Notes under the pieces: model-generated
Databases searched by the model: none
What the model saw: the letters and a program-made list of their open reading frames with translations, nothing else
What the model was told of the DNA's origin: nothing
Assembly: GCA_946894095.1 (NCBI GenBank)
Contig: OX335644.1
Coordinates: forward strand, 6,243,595 to 6,307,594
Length of the DNA stretch: 64,000 nt
Direction: 5' to 3'
Source: Incurvaria masculella
Taxonomy: Eukaryota; Arthropoda; Insecta; Lepidoptera; Incurvariidae
Translations under genes and position numbers: made by a program
In this document: positions 1 through 11,160 of the stretch, one piece after another
Layout: each line of letters starts with the position of its first letter
Numbering within the stretch: the stretch's first letter is position 1

Positions 1-107
1 CGCCGCAATCGCAGAGTATCTATGAAACATATGTGCATAGGAAGCGAAATAATTATGTTAAGATTTACCTACTATACCGTCTGGCGCTCTATTATATCTG
101 TCTCTCT
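1..107. other. Window edge, AT-rich, no gene seen
   Basis: No coding potential is visible. A short stretch near 78-100 (GGCGCTCTATTATATCTGTC) resembles pieces near 10,320 and 14,210, so this is probably the edge of an interspersed repeat. Confidence 0.4.
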
Positions 108-358
108 AAGGGCTGATTTTTCAATAGTCAGATAAACAGCCAGATAACTATTCGACTGATTTATTTACGCTTCTGATTATCCATCCGACATAGTACATAA
201 GTTCATATGTTTATTAGTAAAATTATAGTCAGATTATTTTGATAGAAAATATAATTCTCCAGCAATCTTTTGCCGTCTTTTCAATCCGTCTTTTGAGCAA
301 CGTGAATTTTTACTATCAGTCCGATAAGTACTATCTGAGGATTGAAAAATCAGCTCTA
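108..358. repeat. Small TIR element (MITE-like)
   Basis: The ends form an inverted repeat of about 26 bp. GGGCTGATTTTTCAATAGTC at 111-130 pairs with its near reverse complement at 332-357. The element is about 250 bp, AT-rich and non-coding, as expected for a non-autonomous DNA transposon (MITE). No superfamily is assigned because the target-site duplication is not clear. Confidence 0.6.
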
Positions 359-504
359 AAGCAATGTATCTAATGAATGTGATCACAGCCAGCACGCGAG
401 ATAGTAGTAGAAGGCAAGAACGATAGAAAAGGTGTGGATGTGATACATGAGCTCCAACCACGCGCCGAGTGTTTGCCTTCTGCGGGCCTTTCCGCCCATA
501 CAAA

Positions 505-994
505 CGTGGAAAGAAGATCATGCTCATATTTCTTGTCAGAGATCTAATATTTTGCTGAAAATAGCCTTATTTGATCAAACTAGATGTCTGATAACTGTTG
601 GCATTGTAAAATTGTGTTTCGTTTCTAAGTTATAAGGTCCGAAATTTTAAGTTTTATAAAATATTTTTGGAGGTGGATTATTATTATTTTTGAAAATAAA
701 AACATCTTAAAAATATTAGTCGTCAGACATAGCATGTTTCATAAAGATTTATAATCAATTAGGTTTTTGTTAGCTTTTTGACTACAGCGGTCGTGGTTTA
801 CTTTTAGCTATAATTAGTTTTGTAATTAAAATTTTCGTAAATCTTACCAAATCAAACACTATGCGCATTGTCTGCTTTGTGGACATGTTGCGTCCTCCTT
901 ATAACGGAGCCTGTCTATTTCTTTGAAACCGAGAAGGTCCCAGTTGTTACGTGCCCGCGAATAAGTTAGTCCCGCCCGGGAAGGGCCACCTTAA
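505..994 (+). repeat. TTAA-ended DNA element, copy 1 (3' part)
   Basis: About 490 bp aligns by eye along its full length with 20,238-20,751. Shared blocks include GACTACAGCGGTCGTGGTTT and the ending GGGCCACC followed by TTAA at 991-994. Copy 2 has a matching inverted terminus, so this is read as the right-hand part of a TTAA-targeting DNA element (piggyBac-like by target site only). No transposase is present, and no left terminus was found upstream of 505. Confidence 0.6.
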
Positions 995-1427
995 CTTCCA
1001 TACAACGAGCCCATAGTGATGTCAAGTAGGCGCGTAACAAGCTGTATATAAAACGGAAATTTACTGTATATATTATTGCAAAAACAAGTGAGCTATGAAA
1101 AATGTGAAGCATAACAAACCAATGTTATCGTCTGTGAAGGTTTTTTTGTAAAACAGATAATAACGACTAAATCTCGTGTCCGTCCACTCCTTTTAACGTT
1201 CTTGTATTCTTTGACCTCCTACGTATCACGGTTCAAATGACGCCCGACCGCGACGGCGCGAGGCCTGTGAGTATACATACCCTGGTACCTATGCACGAAT
1301 GTAGATGTATTGTGACAGTGAATACATTCCAAATTGTACCAATTGTACTTCATTTAAATCGATACGATCCTTTCTTTCACCTTCGTGCTGGCCGCATACA
1401 TTTGCTACCGCTCAGTTTTGTCCGGGC
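995..1427. other. Non-coding stretch, nothing recognised
   Basis: Mixed composition with no convincing reading frame, repeat boundary or RNA gene. Confidence 0.4.
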
Positions 1428-1625
1428 ACGGATGGCTAATACAACACATAAAGTCATATTAACATGAAACTATGTAGATATCATGCCAGATCCATATATT
1501 TATTGGATGGCTGCTTTGAACTGGATGAAGAAAACGAACATTTTTATGGCCGCTTTGACCACTGAATATTGAGCCTTCTACTATCACACGCTTGTGCCAA
1601 GCGGGATTAACAGTTTTACGGGGAA
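1428..1625 (-). repeat. SINE body fragment (minus), diverged
   Basis: Contains diverged versions of the family landmarks found at 3,690-3,900: GGATGGCTAATAC, GAACTGGATG, a GGCCGCTTTGACC block and GCGGGATTAAC. It lies on the minus strand and lacks a head. It is adjacent to the full-length plus-strand copy at 1,640. Confidence 0.6.
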
Positions 1626-1639
1626 TGCTAACAAAGAAC

Positions 1640-2037
1640 CACTGGGTTCATGGTCTAGGGGCTAGAGGCTTTCATTCGAGAGGTCTGGGTTCAATTCCTC
1701 GCCCCGGTCAGGAACCACTTTCTTTCTCTTTCTGAGTTGGATACATGCATTTCGTTACGAATGCGAGCTGTTCCATGGTTCGGAACCCATGTAAAACCGT
1801 GGGTCCCCTTCCTCTACTAGGTGTTAGGGTTAAGTCCACCCGGGTTCGTACCACCGTATTGGATGACACTATGGTTGAAGCGGCAATAAAATATATTCTC
1901 TCTGTTTTCCATCCAGTTCAGTGTAGCCGTGCTCATGACGGTGGATGACAACTAATTCATTCGGGAATGTGGTTTATTGGGCTTGTATCATAACGGTAGT
2001 TGTGTGATATTAACCATCCATGCCAGTTTCATAAAAA
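1640..2037 (+). repeat. Full-length SINE with tRNA-like head
   Basis: The 5' head (1,645-1,710) has a polymerase III A-box-like TGGTCTAGGGGC at 1,651-1,662 and a B box GGTTCAATTCC at 1,688-1,698, 36 bp apart start to start. A CTTTCTTTCTCTTTCTGAG linker follows, then the body (GGTTCGGAACCCATG, GTGGGTCCCCTTCC, AGGGTTAAGTCCACCCGGGT) and an A-rich tail at 2,030-2,041. The body is shared with at least ten other places in this window. Transcription by pol III and LINE-driven mobility are inferred from the family type. Confidence 0.75.
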
Positions 2038-2041
2038 AAAG

Positions 2042-2880
2042 TTGAAAATAAGTAACTATGAGCAACATTTGTGTGAACTGCAAGGCGTGGATGTGTTGCG
2101 TCGAACGGTGACCTTGTGGTGACCCGACTGTTGCGACTGCGCAAAACGTGCCTCCTAGTGACGCAACTGTTACAAGACAAACTCGCCTGAATAATTTACT
2201 ATTCAGACAGAATCCTGAAACCATCTCGCGTCGAGGTAGAGTCACAAAAATAAATTCAGTGCGTGTCTGACTCGTACATCGAGGGTTCCGTACGAGTTTG
2301 TACGGTCCCTCGTCACGGACCGCTTGAAAAAAATATCCCTCATCAGGGGGTTGTTTTTAAGTGATTTAACTATAAATTAATATGCGCATTTGCGACCGTA
2401 TTTCTTGCCAAATTTCATGATGCGAAGTAGCCTATAGATATGATTTATTTCCGAGTATCAACATTTGGGACATGAAGGACCGTATGTTAATTTGTTGTTT
2501 TTAGTCCAGGAACTATAGAATTTTCTAAATACCTCCAACACTACATAGTATTCTAACAGGTGAATTTTAGTTCAATTGGCCAAATAACACGTCGCTTGAC
2601 AGTTAGCATGGTACGAAATGCAACTAAACGATTTAAGATTTAATCGCTCACTTGCTTATTCACCCGGCAAGTTAATCTACCATGGTAACCTCCCGAAACA
2701 TTTTGCCCAGCGAGCATGGACGCGACAACGTCGGATTATCCATAAGGCAGAGTAGGCAACTGCCTAGAGGTCCCGCATCGGCCAGGGGCCCTGCACAATA
2801 AAATAAATTGAAAATGTTTCGTCTAGCACAACTTTAATTCGAAGATTTGTAACTTCAATGACAATATATTTGCGCTTTTT
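2042..2880. other. Non-coding stretch
   Basis: No gene is supported. Short echoes of other repeats occur, such as GAGGGTTCCGTACGAG near 2,280. A gene-like reading frame is absent on both strands. Confidence 0.4.
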
Positions 2881-3669
2881 TAAATAACATTATTATTAAA
2901 GGTTTCGGTACCTCGGCCATATTCTCACGAAAAACCTGAAAGACGACGAGGACCTGGAGAGGCAGCGACGTGTGCTGGCAATGAAGAGCAACATGTTGGC
3001 TAGACGATTCCGGTATTGTTCTGTCCAAGTTAAACTGACGATGTTCCGTGCCTACTGCCAGGCGCTTTACACCAACCAGTTGTGGTCCCAGTACACGCAG
3101 CGAGCTTATAACTCGCTGCGTGTACAGTACAACAATGCACTTCGTTGCATATTGGGATTGCCTTGGAGATGTAGCGCGTCTGGTATGTTCGCCGAACACC
3201 GACTAGACGACTTCAATGCTATTATGCGGAAGCGGAGAGCAGGGTTTATGGAGCGTATTAATAAATCAGATAATGAAATTATAATTGCAATTACTCGTCG
3301 GCTGTATTATATTAATGAAGTGATTGTAGAATTAAAATATTAGATATTAGATAATGAGTGTATTGATGTTGATTTTGAATCTAATTTAATTTACTGAATT
3401 TGATTTTAATTTACCTTATTTAGATTTTTTTTTCTCACTGCTTCTAAATATTGTTGTAATTGTTATTTAATGGTAATTGAATTTCCTTTTTAATTTTGAT
3501 TTTACTAGAATTTTACTTGAATTGTAATTTAAAATGTTTTATTGTTTTATAGCTCACATTATTTTTCTTTTTATAGATTTGTACATATGCAAACTTTAAC
3601 TTTATCACTATATGGGTGCAAAATTGCCTGAAATAAACCATTTTATTATTATTATTATTATTATTATTT
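2881..3669 (+). pseudogene. LINE 3' end: reverse transcriptase C-terminal remnant plus 3' UTR
   Basis: From about 2,905 to 3,343 the frame reads a typical region downstream of the RT domain in non-LTR retrotransposons. It includes RYLGHILT, DDEDLERQRR, NMLARRFRYCS, a tyrosine/tryptophan-rich YTNQLWSQYTQRAYNSL, LRVQYNNALRCILGLPWRCS and SGMFAEHRLDDFNAI. The catalytic RT core and the endonuclease are missing, so this is a 5'-truncated, dead copy. The AT-rich stretch after the stop ends in a (TTA)n run at about 3,642-3,669, consistent with a LINE 3' tail. A minus-strand SINE starts directly after it. The clade (RTE-like or CR1-like) is not settled. Confidence 0.7.
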
Positions 3670-4034
3670 TATGTGACTGGATATGGATGGCTAATACCAC
3701 ACCATTCTGTCATGGTAGCCCAACACACCACATGGGAGCTAGGTGCCATGCCAGGACCTTCCTTATATTGCACGGCTACATTGAACTGGATGGAAAACAC
3801 GGACAATTTTTCATTGCCGCTTCGACCATCGTTCATCCAATGCGATGGTACCAACCCGGGCGGGATTAACCCTACCACCTAGTAAGTAAGGAAGGGGACC
3901 TACAGTTTAACGTGGAATCCGAACCACGGCCAGCCTCTCAACGGTCGAATGGTCACCCATCCAAGACCAGACCGGACCCAGCGTTGCTTAACTTCGGAGA
4001 GCGATCGCCGAAGTGTCGCGCCACTGGGCCATTG
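3670..4034 (-). repeat. SINE with 5S rRNA-derived head (minus)
   Basis: Read on the minus strand, the head (about 4,034-3,932) contains CCGAAGTTAAGCAACG and CTTGGATGGGTGACC at the spacing they have in eukaryotic 5S rRNA, where they are the A-box and C-box of the internal promoter. From about 3,931 down to 3,670 it continues into the same body as the tRNA-headed SINE at 1,640 (GGTTCGGATTCCACG, GGTCCCCTTCC, AGGGTTAATCCCGCCCGGGT, CCATCCATATCC). This is a SINE3-type organisation. The 5' part of 5S upstream of the A-box is poorly conserved. Confidence 0.75.
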
Positions 4035-5030
4035 ATATATATTATAATAGATAGATATTAGATTGGATTGAGTTTTCAAGACGGACGCATTTCTATCAAC
4101 TAGATGGATGGATGGATAGGATGAAAGTGTAACTATAAAGGAGCTCGGTAGAGAAAAATAATATCGTGCGAAAATTACTCCTTCATAAGGGAAAAACATG
4201 TCAATAAAGTTAGAAAAGGGTAAAGAGGCCCCGAGAGTTGAATTGCCTAGGGGGCCGACATGGTTGGGCGCCACGCAACACTACCGCGCATTCGTCGAGA
4301 GTTCAATGCAATTTGTAATACAGAAATTGATTTGTTTTAAACAAAAGTAAGATGTTCAAAAAATATATTTGATTTGGTGTCTCGTTCCTTTGATATTTGT
4401 TTTTTTTTAAATATTAAACAATAAACGTTTTAAATATAAAACTAAATACAATATTTATAAAAGAGTCAGAGTATCATATTTATAGTCCAATAAGTTAGTA
4501 ATCATCCTAATTCTAGTCCGATTATTTAATTGTTACAAGACTAACCGATGAATATTGTGCGTGCCTAGCAAAGGTTTTTCATACCAGGCATTTTTGTTTA
4601 GGTTAATAACAGTCCTTGTTTGTAAACTTGAAAAGTCTGTGTGTGTAAACTGTTGGCATTCCTCAAAATAAATAATTAAATGGTTAATCCGGCCCTAAGC
4701 AGCGATCGAAACTCATTGCTATGGCGGCAGTGTAGCCACGAGTTAGTGGAAAACGTGTAACTGTAGTTAGTTTGCTCACGAATTCGGGACGCGCTACATC
4801 GAATGTTCGTTGCACTGTGGTTGCACTAAATAGCATCCTAAGAAAACAAGTAAGCCAGTTCGTAATTGAACTCACTGGCCGGCGCTGCTGCCATTTTTTT
4901 GTAAAAATAGCTACGCCGCGCCGCCCCCCCCCCCCCCCCCCCCCGACGAGTATCGGTTGCTTCTCCCGTCCATGGTCGCTGATTCTGCCCTTGCTAGTTC
5001 CCTGTGAAGTTATTTTCACAAATATTACAC
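4035..5030. other. AT-rich non-coding stretch with a C homopolymer
   Basis: No gene is seen. A run of 21 cytosines lies at 4,924-4,944. Both overlapping frames here translate the homopolymer as proline or glycine runs and are not credible proteins. Confidence 0.5.
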
Positions 5031-5381
5031 CGAGCCCCTATTCCGACTTGTAACATAAATTGGCGTTTACGCCAAACCGATCGACTAGCGTTATAAAATG
5101 TATGGAGAAATTGAAGAGTGCGCGCAGTGGGCGTTGGCGAACTAACATTTTCAAGTCTGAGTTTATTTGACAGCTTACTCATCGTCACCGTAAATACGTT
5201 GAGGTTGCCGTTTACATCGACTCCGCGTTTTCATATAAATCGGTAGTCCGAGTTTGATTTTGACAGGTTCAAGAAGTAGAACCACGGAATAAGTAGTTAA
5301 AGTTTGAATGGATTTAACGTTTTTAGGTAACTTCGAAGTTCCATAAACGCCAGTTTAGGTGCGAACTCGGACTGACCATAC
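5031..5381 (-). repeat. MITE family A, diverged copy
   Basis: In reverse orientation this matches the copies at 25,429 and 56,047. Landmarks are AATTGGCGTTTACGCCAAAC near 5,058, TGTATGGAGAAATTGAAGAG near 5,099, and AACGCCAGTTTAGGTGCGAAC near 5,347. The ends are inverted repeats. Internal parts have diverged more than the other two copies. Confidence 0.6.
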
Positions 5382-5802
5382 ACACCTGCGAACGAATGCG
5401 TGTTCTGTGCATTAATGTAGCCATCGATCAATTAATGCAACATCTCGCTGCGGGCTTATCCCGATAACATCAACACTTTGAAGAGACCGCCTGTCAGTGA
5501 GCGTGCATTCAATTACAAAATATAATGCATGCTCTGCCTGATTATTTGATGGAGTGCTCTTGCGTCAATTAAATCAATTACGAGAAAGCGATCTGTAAAG
5601 CATTTTTATGCAAAAAAAATAAGGTTTGTCTGTTAGCCTTGGTAGGCTAGTGGATTAAAGGTTTCAAATGCAGAACTGATGACGCATCTGCCAGAAAGCC
5701 CGGACCTTGCACCTTGCGACTTCTTTTCAACCGACTTCAAAGAAAAGGAGGAGGTTCTCAATTCGTCGGAATCTTTTTTTTTTCTTTTTTTTTTATGTAC
5801 AT
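5382..5802. other. Non-coding stretch
   Basis: No gene is supported. Pyrimidine-rich tract at about 5,774-5,794. Confidence 0.4.
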
Positions 5803-6620
5803 ACTAGCTGCGGTACCCGGCTCCGCTCGGGTTAGTGTCGGCTAAATTATCTCATGGATAAAAAGTACCACATGACTGGTCCAAAATAGGGTCAAACTGG
5901 TCCAGGACAATGTATCCATGTACCAAATTTAATCAAGATCGTTCGAGCCGAAATAGCATGATTTAATGAGAAACATCCAATAATTCCCATTTAGAGCTTC
6001 GTTGACGTTTGGTGGCTATTTAAAAAAAAAACATTTGCCGCGAGAACCTTTCTGCACTTTCACTGCTACATTGCTTACCTAGTAAGTAACGTGTAACGTA
6101 GGTAAGTTTTGCGTGGACTCCAACCCACAGCCAGCCTCAACATCGAAAACAGTAACCCATCTCGAACCTGACTGCTCCCAGAGATGCTATACATTGATAA
6201 AATACGCATATAAATCAGGTAAGTGGTTCGCATGTTATAAGACTTTAAGACTCACTACTTACCCTTCTGGTAATGAAGCGTTATATTATGTAATCTATAA
6301 GTTTTTAGTAGAATCAGGCTAGACGTAGATACAATGCACATCTAAATCGAGTAATTGGTTCTCAAGGATTTTATTCTGTTGGTCGCTCCTCCGGCGATTT
6401 AGCGTGATGCCAAGTAGTCCTAAAGTTGCAGGAAATACCAAGCCGTACTTTAGTAAAAGTAAGCGCTGCCGCCGCAAAGCCGAGCCGTGCATAGCATTGC
6501 AGTTTGTATGACAGCCCCATCTTAGCGTAAGCGGAACTGAATTCTATTTAGCCAATCCTAATTCCCGGGTAGTTAAATGTACATGTACTAAGTTTTACAA
6601 ATCGCTAGTGCCTTGAAAAT
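5803..6620 (+). repeat. Composite interspersed repeat containing a 5S-headed SINE remnant
   Basis: Starts ACTAGCTGCGGTACCCGGCT, a form seen again at 63,163 and in part at 13,690 and 22,634. The two long copies also share TGGTCCAGGACAATGTATCC and the distal block GTAAGCGGAACTGAATTCTA. Between them (about 6,065-6,230, minus strand) lies a degenerate copy of the 5S-derived SINE head, with GAGATGGGTTACTG in the position of the 5S C-box. The same nesting occurs at 63,330-63,480, so the insertion predates the spread of this repeat or the two loci share a duplication. Confidence 0.6.
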
Positions 6621-6650
6621 TCGCCAAACGGACACCAAACAGTCACGACG

Positions 6651-6701
6651 TCTGCCCTCCCCCCGCCGCCGCTCCCCGCCACCGCCCCCGGCTCCTCTCC
6701 C
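6651..6701. other. C-rich tract
   Basis: About 50 bp of nearly pure C with a few G and T, strongly skewed against the AT-rich surroundings. The G-rich complement (runs of 4-6 G) could form a quadruplex. No gene context. Confidence 0.5.
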
Positions 6702-6717
6702 CCTAGTGTGAAGTAGC

Positions 6718-6778
6718 GCTACCGGCATCGTTTTCGCAGCCCCGTGAAAGTTCTAAAGCCCATGGGCACATAAATTGT
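6718..6778 (+). repeat. LINE-type 3' fragment
   Basis: ACCGGCATCGTTTTCGCAGC and GAAAGTTCTAAAGCCCATGG recur in variant form at 37,180-37,245, 55,375-55,440 and 56,525-56,575. At 55,300 the adjoining DNA reads like a non-LTR retrotransposon C-terminus, so these are probably tails of the same LINE family. Confidence 0.45.
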
Positions 6779-6799
6779 AGCCTATGTGTTATTCTGATG

Positions 6800-7045
6800 T
6801 ATAAGCTATATTATTGTAAAGTTTCATTAGAATCCATTCAGTAGTTTTTACGTGAAAGAGTAACAAACATCCATCCATCCATCCATCCATCCATCCATCC
6901 ATCCATCCATTATTACAAACTTTCTCCTTTATAATATTTATTAGATTACGTGAAAGAGTAACAAACATCCATCCATCCATCCATCCATCCATCCATCCAT
7001 CCATCCATTATTACAAACTTTCTCCTTTATAATATTTATTAGATT
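6800..7045 (+). repeat. Repeat end with tandem duplication and (CATC)n arrays
   Basis: A unit of about 97 bp occurs twice in a row (about 6,850-6,947 and 6,948-7,045). It starts ACGTGAAAGAGTAACAAAC, carries about ten CATC repeats, and ends TTTATAATATTTATTAGATT. It follows TTTCATTAGAATCCATTCAG, a context typical of a widespread lepidopteran repeat terminus. The two units are nearly identical, pointing to a recent duplication. Confidence 0.7.
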
Positions 7046-10020
7046 AGATGTTCGCCGATTACTCGAAGACCCCTGAACCGATTTGGAAAATTCTGTTTTT
7101 GTTCGAAAGGGTATAGTTTGGTACTTACAACAAACAACGATTTTTGTTTCCAAGATAATCTTAGAGGTTCACGATTTACGGGCCCGGAAGCAGCGCTCTA
7201 CGAAGCCATTGAAAAGGTTCCTAAGGAAGACTGGTCCAAATGATTTTAGGATAGTTCCAAAGAATGCAAAAAAGCATTTATTTTGAAGGCATATACTTTG
7301 AAAAACCATAAATGTATACCAAGTATATCTGCATTTTCTTTATCAGAATTTGAAGCACAAGGCAAAAATATTGTCGCAAGAGCCCTTCGAATAAACCCAC
7401 TGAGCATGATTTTTCCTAAAAAATGGCAGTTATTATTTTTATGTTCTATTATTGTTCATATTACCATTCGTCATTCATTTTTTTGAATTGGCCACACACG
7501 GACTTGTAAATATTGTTACGGATTTTAGAAAAAAAATCTCAAGTTATTTACACCTTAGTACTAAGTGATAGGGCTTACGTTAATGCGACATGGCGTTTGT
7601 TGCCTTGTTCTAATATTTCTGAACGCTAGGGGACACCTTTGCTGACCTAAAGATGGCGAAATTGGTCGCGTGTTCTCCAGAAACATTTTTGAAATGCATT
7701 TCTTCATCAAATACTGAAAGTATTGTATGTTTGACGTCATCGAATTACTGATGGAATCGATTGTGGAATATTACAATTGTGCAAACAAAATGAACACATG
7801 GCATGATATGCGTTGTAGTAATTCTTCTATTTGCTCTTCATTATGTAACTATGTTAACAGGTCACTGCAGTAGTTAATACCGATATAATAGTAAGTGTTA
7901 AAACTAAACGTGCAAATGTTTCACAAATGTTTTTTTTATGCCAATGGAGTACTGCATCGCCTTAAGGCTGTCGTAAAGGCAGCGGAAATCAAAGATTTGA
8001 AAATTTAATGAAATGCATTCTCTGTCCATTTACCAAGGCACAATTTTGCGCTGCGACTGACATTGAACTACCAAAGTCGTCTTCCATGCCCTAATGGTTC
8101 CTACCCTATAAAGTTGTCAGATTTTATTAAAAAATATATCGTGTGAGAAAGCTACCGTGTGTTTTTATTTCTTTGTAAAATCTGCAAGTTTCAGTAAATC
8201 AATCTACAATTAAGGTAAAAAAGACAACCTATTTTCAATGTTTTAGCCAATATTTTCCAATCTAAAGGTATATCTAAGGTTTATTAAAAGAAATAAAATG
8301 TACAGACGTATCTTTTGGAAATATATTTTAGAAACCAAAATAAAAAAAAAACCAAGTAAAACATTTAGAGCATTGAAACCGTTATGCGAGCCGTTATGGC
8401 CCGTAGTATGGAGATTTGATAAGGTAACGACTGTCTTATATTAGCAGAAAAATACATTTGTTGGATTGGCTAATAAACATTGGAAATAAACATAAACATA
8501 AATAAACATACGGACATAGAATCAAACTTTCTTAAGTGATTAAAATGTTTTGATTCATATTAATTTAAAGTTTTTACATGAATTCTACAAGTAATGAAAA
8601 TATATTTTTTTTTAAATAGATACTTATAAATTTGTAGGCCTGTAAACAAGCAGTGGAAAGCGCTTTTGTAAACTTTTAAGTGGACTTTGGAAACAAAATC
8701 CAGCGAAGTTTCTCGCGAGTTCTTCTTCACAGTAATTGTTGAACTGGCTTTTTGTAATTGTTGAATGATAAAATATGATAAATTCGAGTGCAGTGGATCT
8801 ATGGATGATAAATGAATGAATAAATGAAATATAAAAAACATCGACTTTGTTTTTATTCTCGTAGAAGAGGCCATGGGCAAGCCATATATTAAATAGCCTA
8901 TTTAATCTATGGACAAGCTCATTATTGTATGGACAAGAAAAGCGGTGCCATTTGAATGATAAACGTTATTCTAATTAAGAAAATTCTTCTAAAAGGGCAC
9001 TGCAGATATGAATAAAATCTGCTCCAATAAATGGAGCTAGGAAATTGTTTCAAACAGAGACACACCATAGTTTAGTTACAAAATATAAATGCTTGTCAAA
9101 TTGTATCAAATATGGCGGCCAGTAGCGGCGATTGAATTAAAATAAATTACCAACTAAAATTGTATTTATTCTTTTAAAGATTCGACAACTGATGCACTGT
9201 TCGATAACAACCACTTATATAACAACCAACTTGTTAGTTTGCTCCCGCTTTTATTTTGGCCATTGTCCTTCCTTCGTGGTAAACAAGAATTTATTCATGT
9301 TTTACAAACATATAACGTGGAAACTATTCGAAATATGTAGTTTTGTTATATACTCATATGTAGATACAAAGTAACAAATCGTTTCTTCGTGTGCAAATAG
9401 TGTCAGGGGCGATTGCTTCGTTTCGGTATTGCAAAAACAAGACAATAACTTGACATAATTACTATTGTTATGACATCTGAATAATTTATCTATCCTCGAT
9501 TTGTTTTCGGTAGAATAGTTGGAGAATCTATTTGCAGGGTAGGAATGAGTGGCCGGTTCCAGTGATAATAAAAGATCAGCATAAAGTGCTACGATCAACT
9601 TCAAAGAAATAATCTTTTTAAAGAGGAAACATTCAGAAGTGTACAATTTTACATAAGACGCTATTTCAAATAAAGTCGACTAAAATATAGTTCACGTTGA
9701 ATTTAATTTTGAGACGGTTGTTGAAGTATACATTTAAGTGGAAATGTAGTTTTTTTAATGAATTAGCCTTGAACTGAATTTGTTTTATGCAGTATCATTA
9801 GTATTTATGTGTAAAACCAGTTCAGTTCAAATATTACAGTATATCAGATGGACAGCTGATATATTTTAAAATAACGTTCATCAGATATTTTGCGGTGAAA
9901 GTTTTCAGAACTTCACAAGTTCAGCAATAGCTGGGTTAAAGAGTAATCTAAGCCGAAAGAAGATATACCTAGTGACCACGAGGTATTTTCTCGTTGCCTA
10001 GTGAAGAGGATTTAGAAGGC
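7046..10020. other. Long AT-rich region without a supported gene
   Basis: About 3 kb with only short frames that lack any recognisable domain. No RNA gene or repeat boundary was identified with confidence. Most simply intron or intergenic DNA. Confidence 0.5.
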
Positions 10021-10130
10021 CATCTCCATGCATGTCTCAACATCACCAACCATCTCAACATACGATGGTTAGGACATGTAAAGCGAATGGGGGGACGATA
10101 TAATGACGAAACAGATATGAGGAGTGGAAA
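10021..10130 (+). pseudogene. Degenerate LINE fragment
   Basis: One frame at about 10,055-10,095 reads NIRWLGHVKRMGG, a motif common near the end of non-LTR retrotransposon ORF2 proteins. Flanking frames are broken and no RT core is present. Confidence 0.45.
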
Positions 10131-10309
10131 TGAATAGAATCGTCGTCCCTGGGCGGCCTAGCCTAGCGGAACGTAGCATGACTTGGGAGTTACTATGGTA
10201 ATTTAACTCGCCGGGTCAATTTATTCGGCCATGTGAACTGATTACCAGTTAGCATAGCCAGTTAACAGGTGCAAAATGCAAATAATGCATCAGATTTAAT
10301 CAGGTGTGT

Positions 10310-10400
10310 TCGTACCGTATGGCGCTCTATCAGCTCTGTCTACCCCTGCGGGGAAGCGTCGTGCGTCGTAATGGTATATATGATTGTATGCATGTATTTT
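10310..10400 (+). repeat. Interspersed repeat end
   Basis: Contains GGCGCTCTATCAGCTCTGTC and a CCCCTGCGGGGAAGCGTCGT block that is found again in part at 14,205-14,275, ahead of another SINE. Probably the 3' end of a retroelement that SINE insertions favour. Confidence 0.45.
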
Positions 10401-10745
10401 TATGTGACTGAACATGGATGGCAAATTTGCACACACACTTACTGTCATGCTATTAGCCCATCTTATCAAGTGTCATGGGAACTAGGCACCATCCCAGGGA
10501 TCTTTCATTGTACGGTTGCATAGAACTGGATGGAAAACTCGGACAATTGTCATCGTTGCTTCGACCATCGTTTATTCGATGCGATGATGCTGCGAACTCA
10601 GACGGAATTGACCTATAGTTTAACGTGGAATCAGAACCAAGAACGACGAATCCCTGAGTCGGCTCTTACGACTTGGACGGGAAGAAATGCAGTGGGACCG
10701 CTTGTATTCGTTTACGTTCTGGAACCCACACCCACATAGGTATGT
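10398..10745 (-). repeat. SINE body with a third type of head (minus)
   Basis: The body (10,398-10,635) has the family landmarks. Beyond the point where other copies change to a tRNA-like or 5S-like head, this copy continues as GAACGACGAATCCCTGAGTC, GGCTCTTACGACTTGGACGG and AGAAATGCAGTGGGA. The same extension follows the body fragment at 51,487-51,610. It contains neither the B box nor the 5S boxes seen in the other heads. Confidence 0.6.
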
Positions 10746-10779
10746 CTTACTGGAATATTGCATGCTTTCCCCTTATGTC

Positions 10780-11160
10780 AAGTTCCGTTCAGCTGCGTAC
10801 GCGAGCATGTGCGACGCCTTCACATACATTCTTAATCTCGACGAGCACTGAAAATTCCCCGGCTGCCTCCATTGACAGAACGAACGTCCCACGCAAATAT
10901 CGACCTGTCTTTCTTCTCGTTCACTCCCAGCTACGAAGCCCTCTTCGTTCCCCTTCGGGCGGTCTGCGGTGGCGCTATCTTCGCAGCGGTCTCATTCCCT
11001 CCCGCGCTCGGGGGTCCTCTGACCTTGTCCCACGCTGCAGCCTCGGTGTTGCCAAACGAGTTTGTAGAATGCACTGCGCCGCGCCCGTAAATCCTGTTTC
11101 TTGGATGAAGACATCCCGGACCGTGAGTGGATACCAATATGAAATGCTTTGACGGTTACC
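10780..11160. other. GC-rich island, non-coding on present evidence
   Basis: CpG-rich in an AT-rich setting. Several overlapping frames are open on both strands, which is what GC-rich DNA gives by chance. None has a recognisable domain. Could be a conserved regulatory block in the putative intron. Confidence 0.4.

Noticed and set aside
1645..1712. Functional tRNA gene at the SINE head
   Set aside because: It has A and B boxes, but the cloverleaf is incomplete and it continues into the SINE body. A tRNA-derived head, not a tRNA gene.
3932..4034. 5S rRNA gene
   Set aside because: Only the internal promoter half resembles 5S. The 5' part is diverged and the sequence continues into a SINE body.
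6860..7015. CRISPR-like or protein-coding repeat (Met-Asp-Gly-Trp repeats)
   Set aside because: It is a CATC microsatellite. The apparent peptide repeat is its translation.
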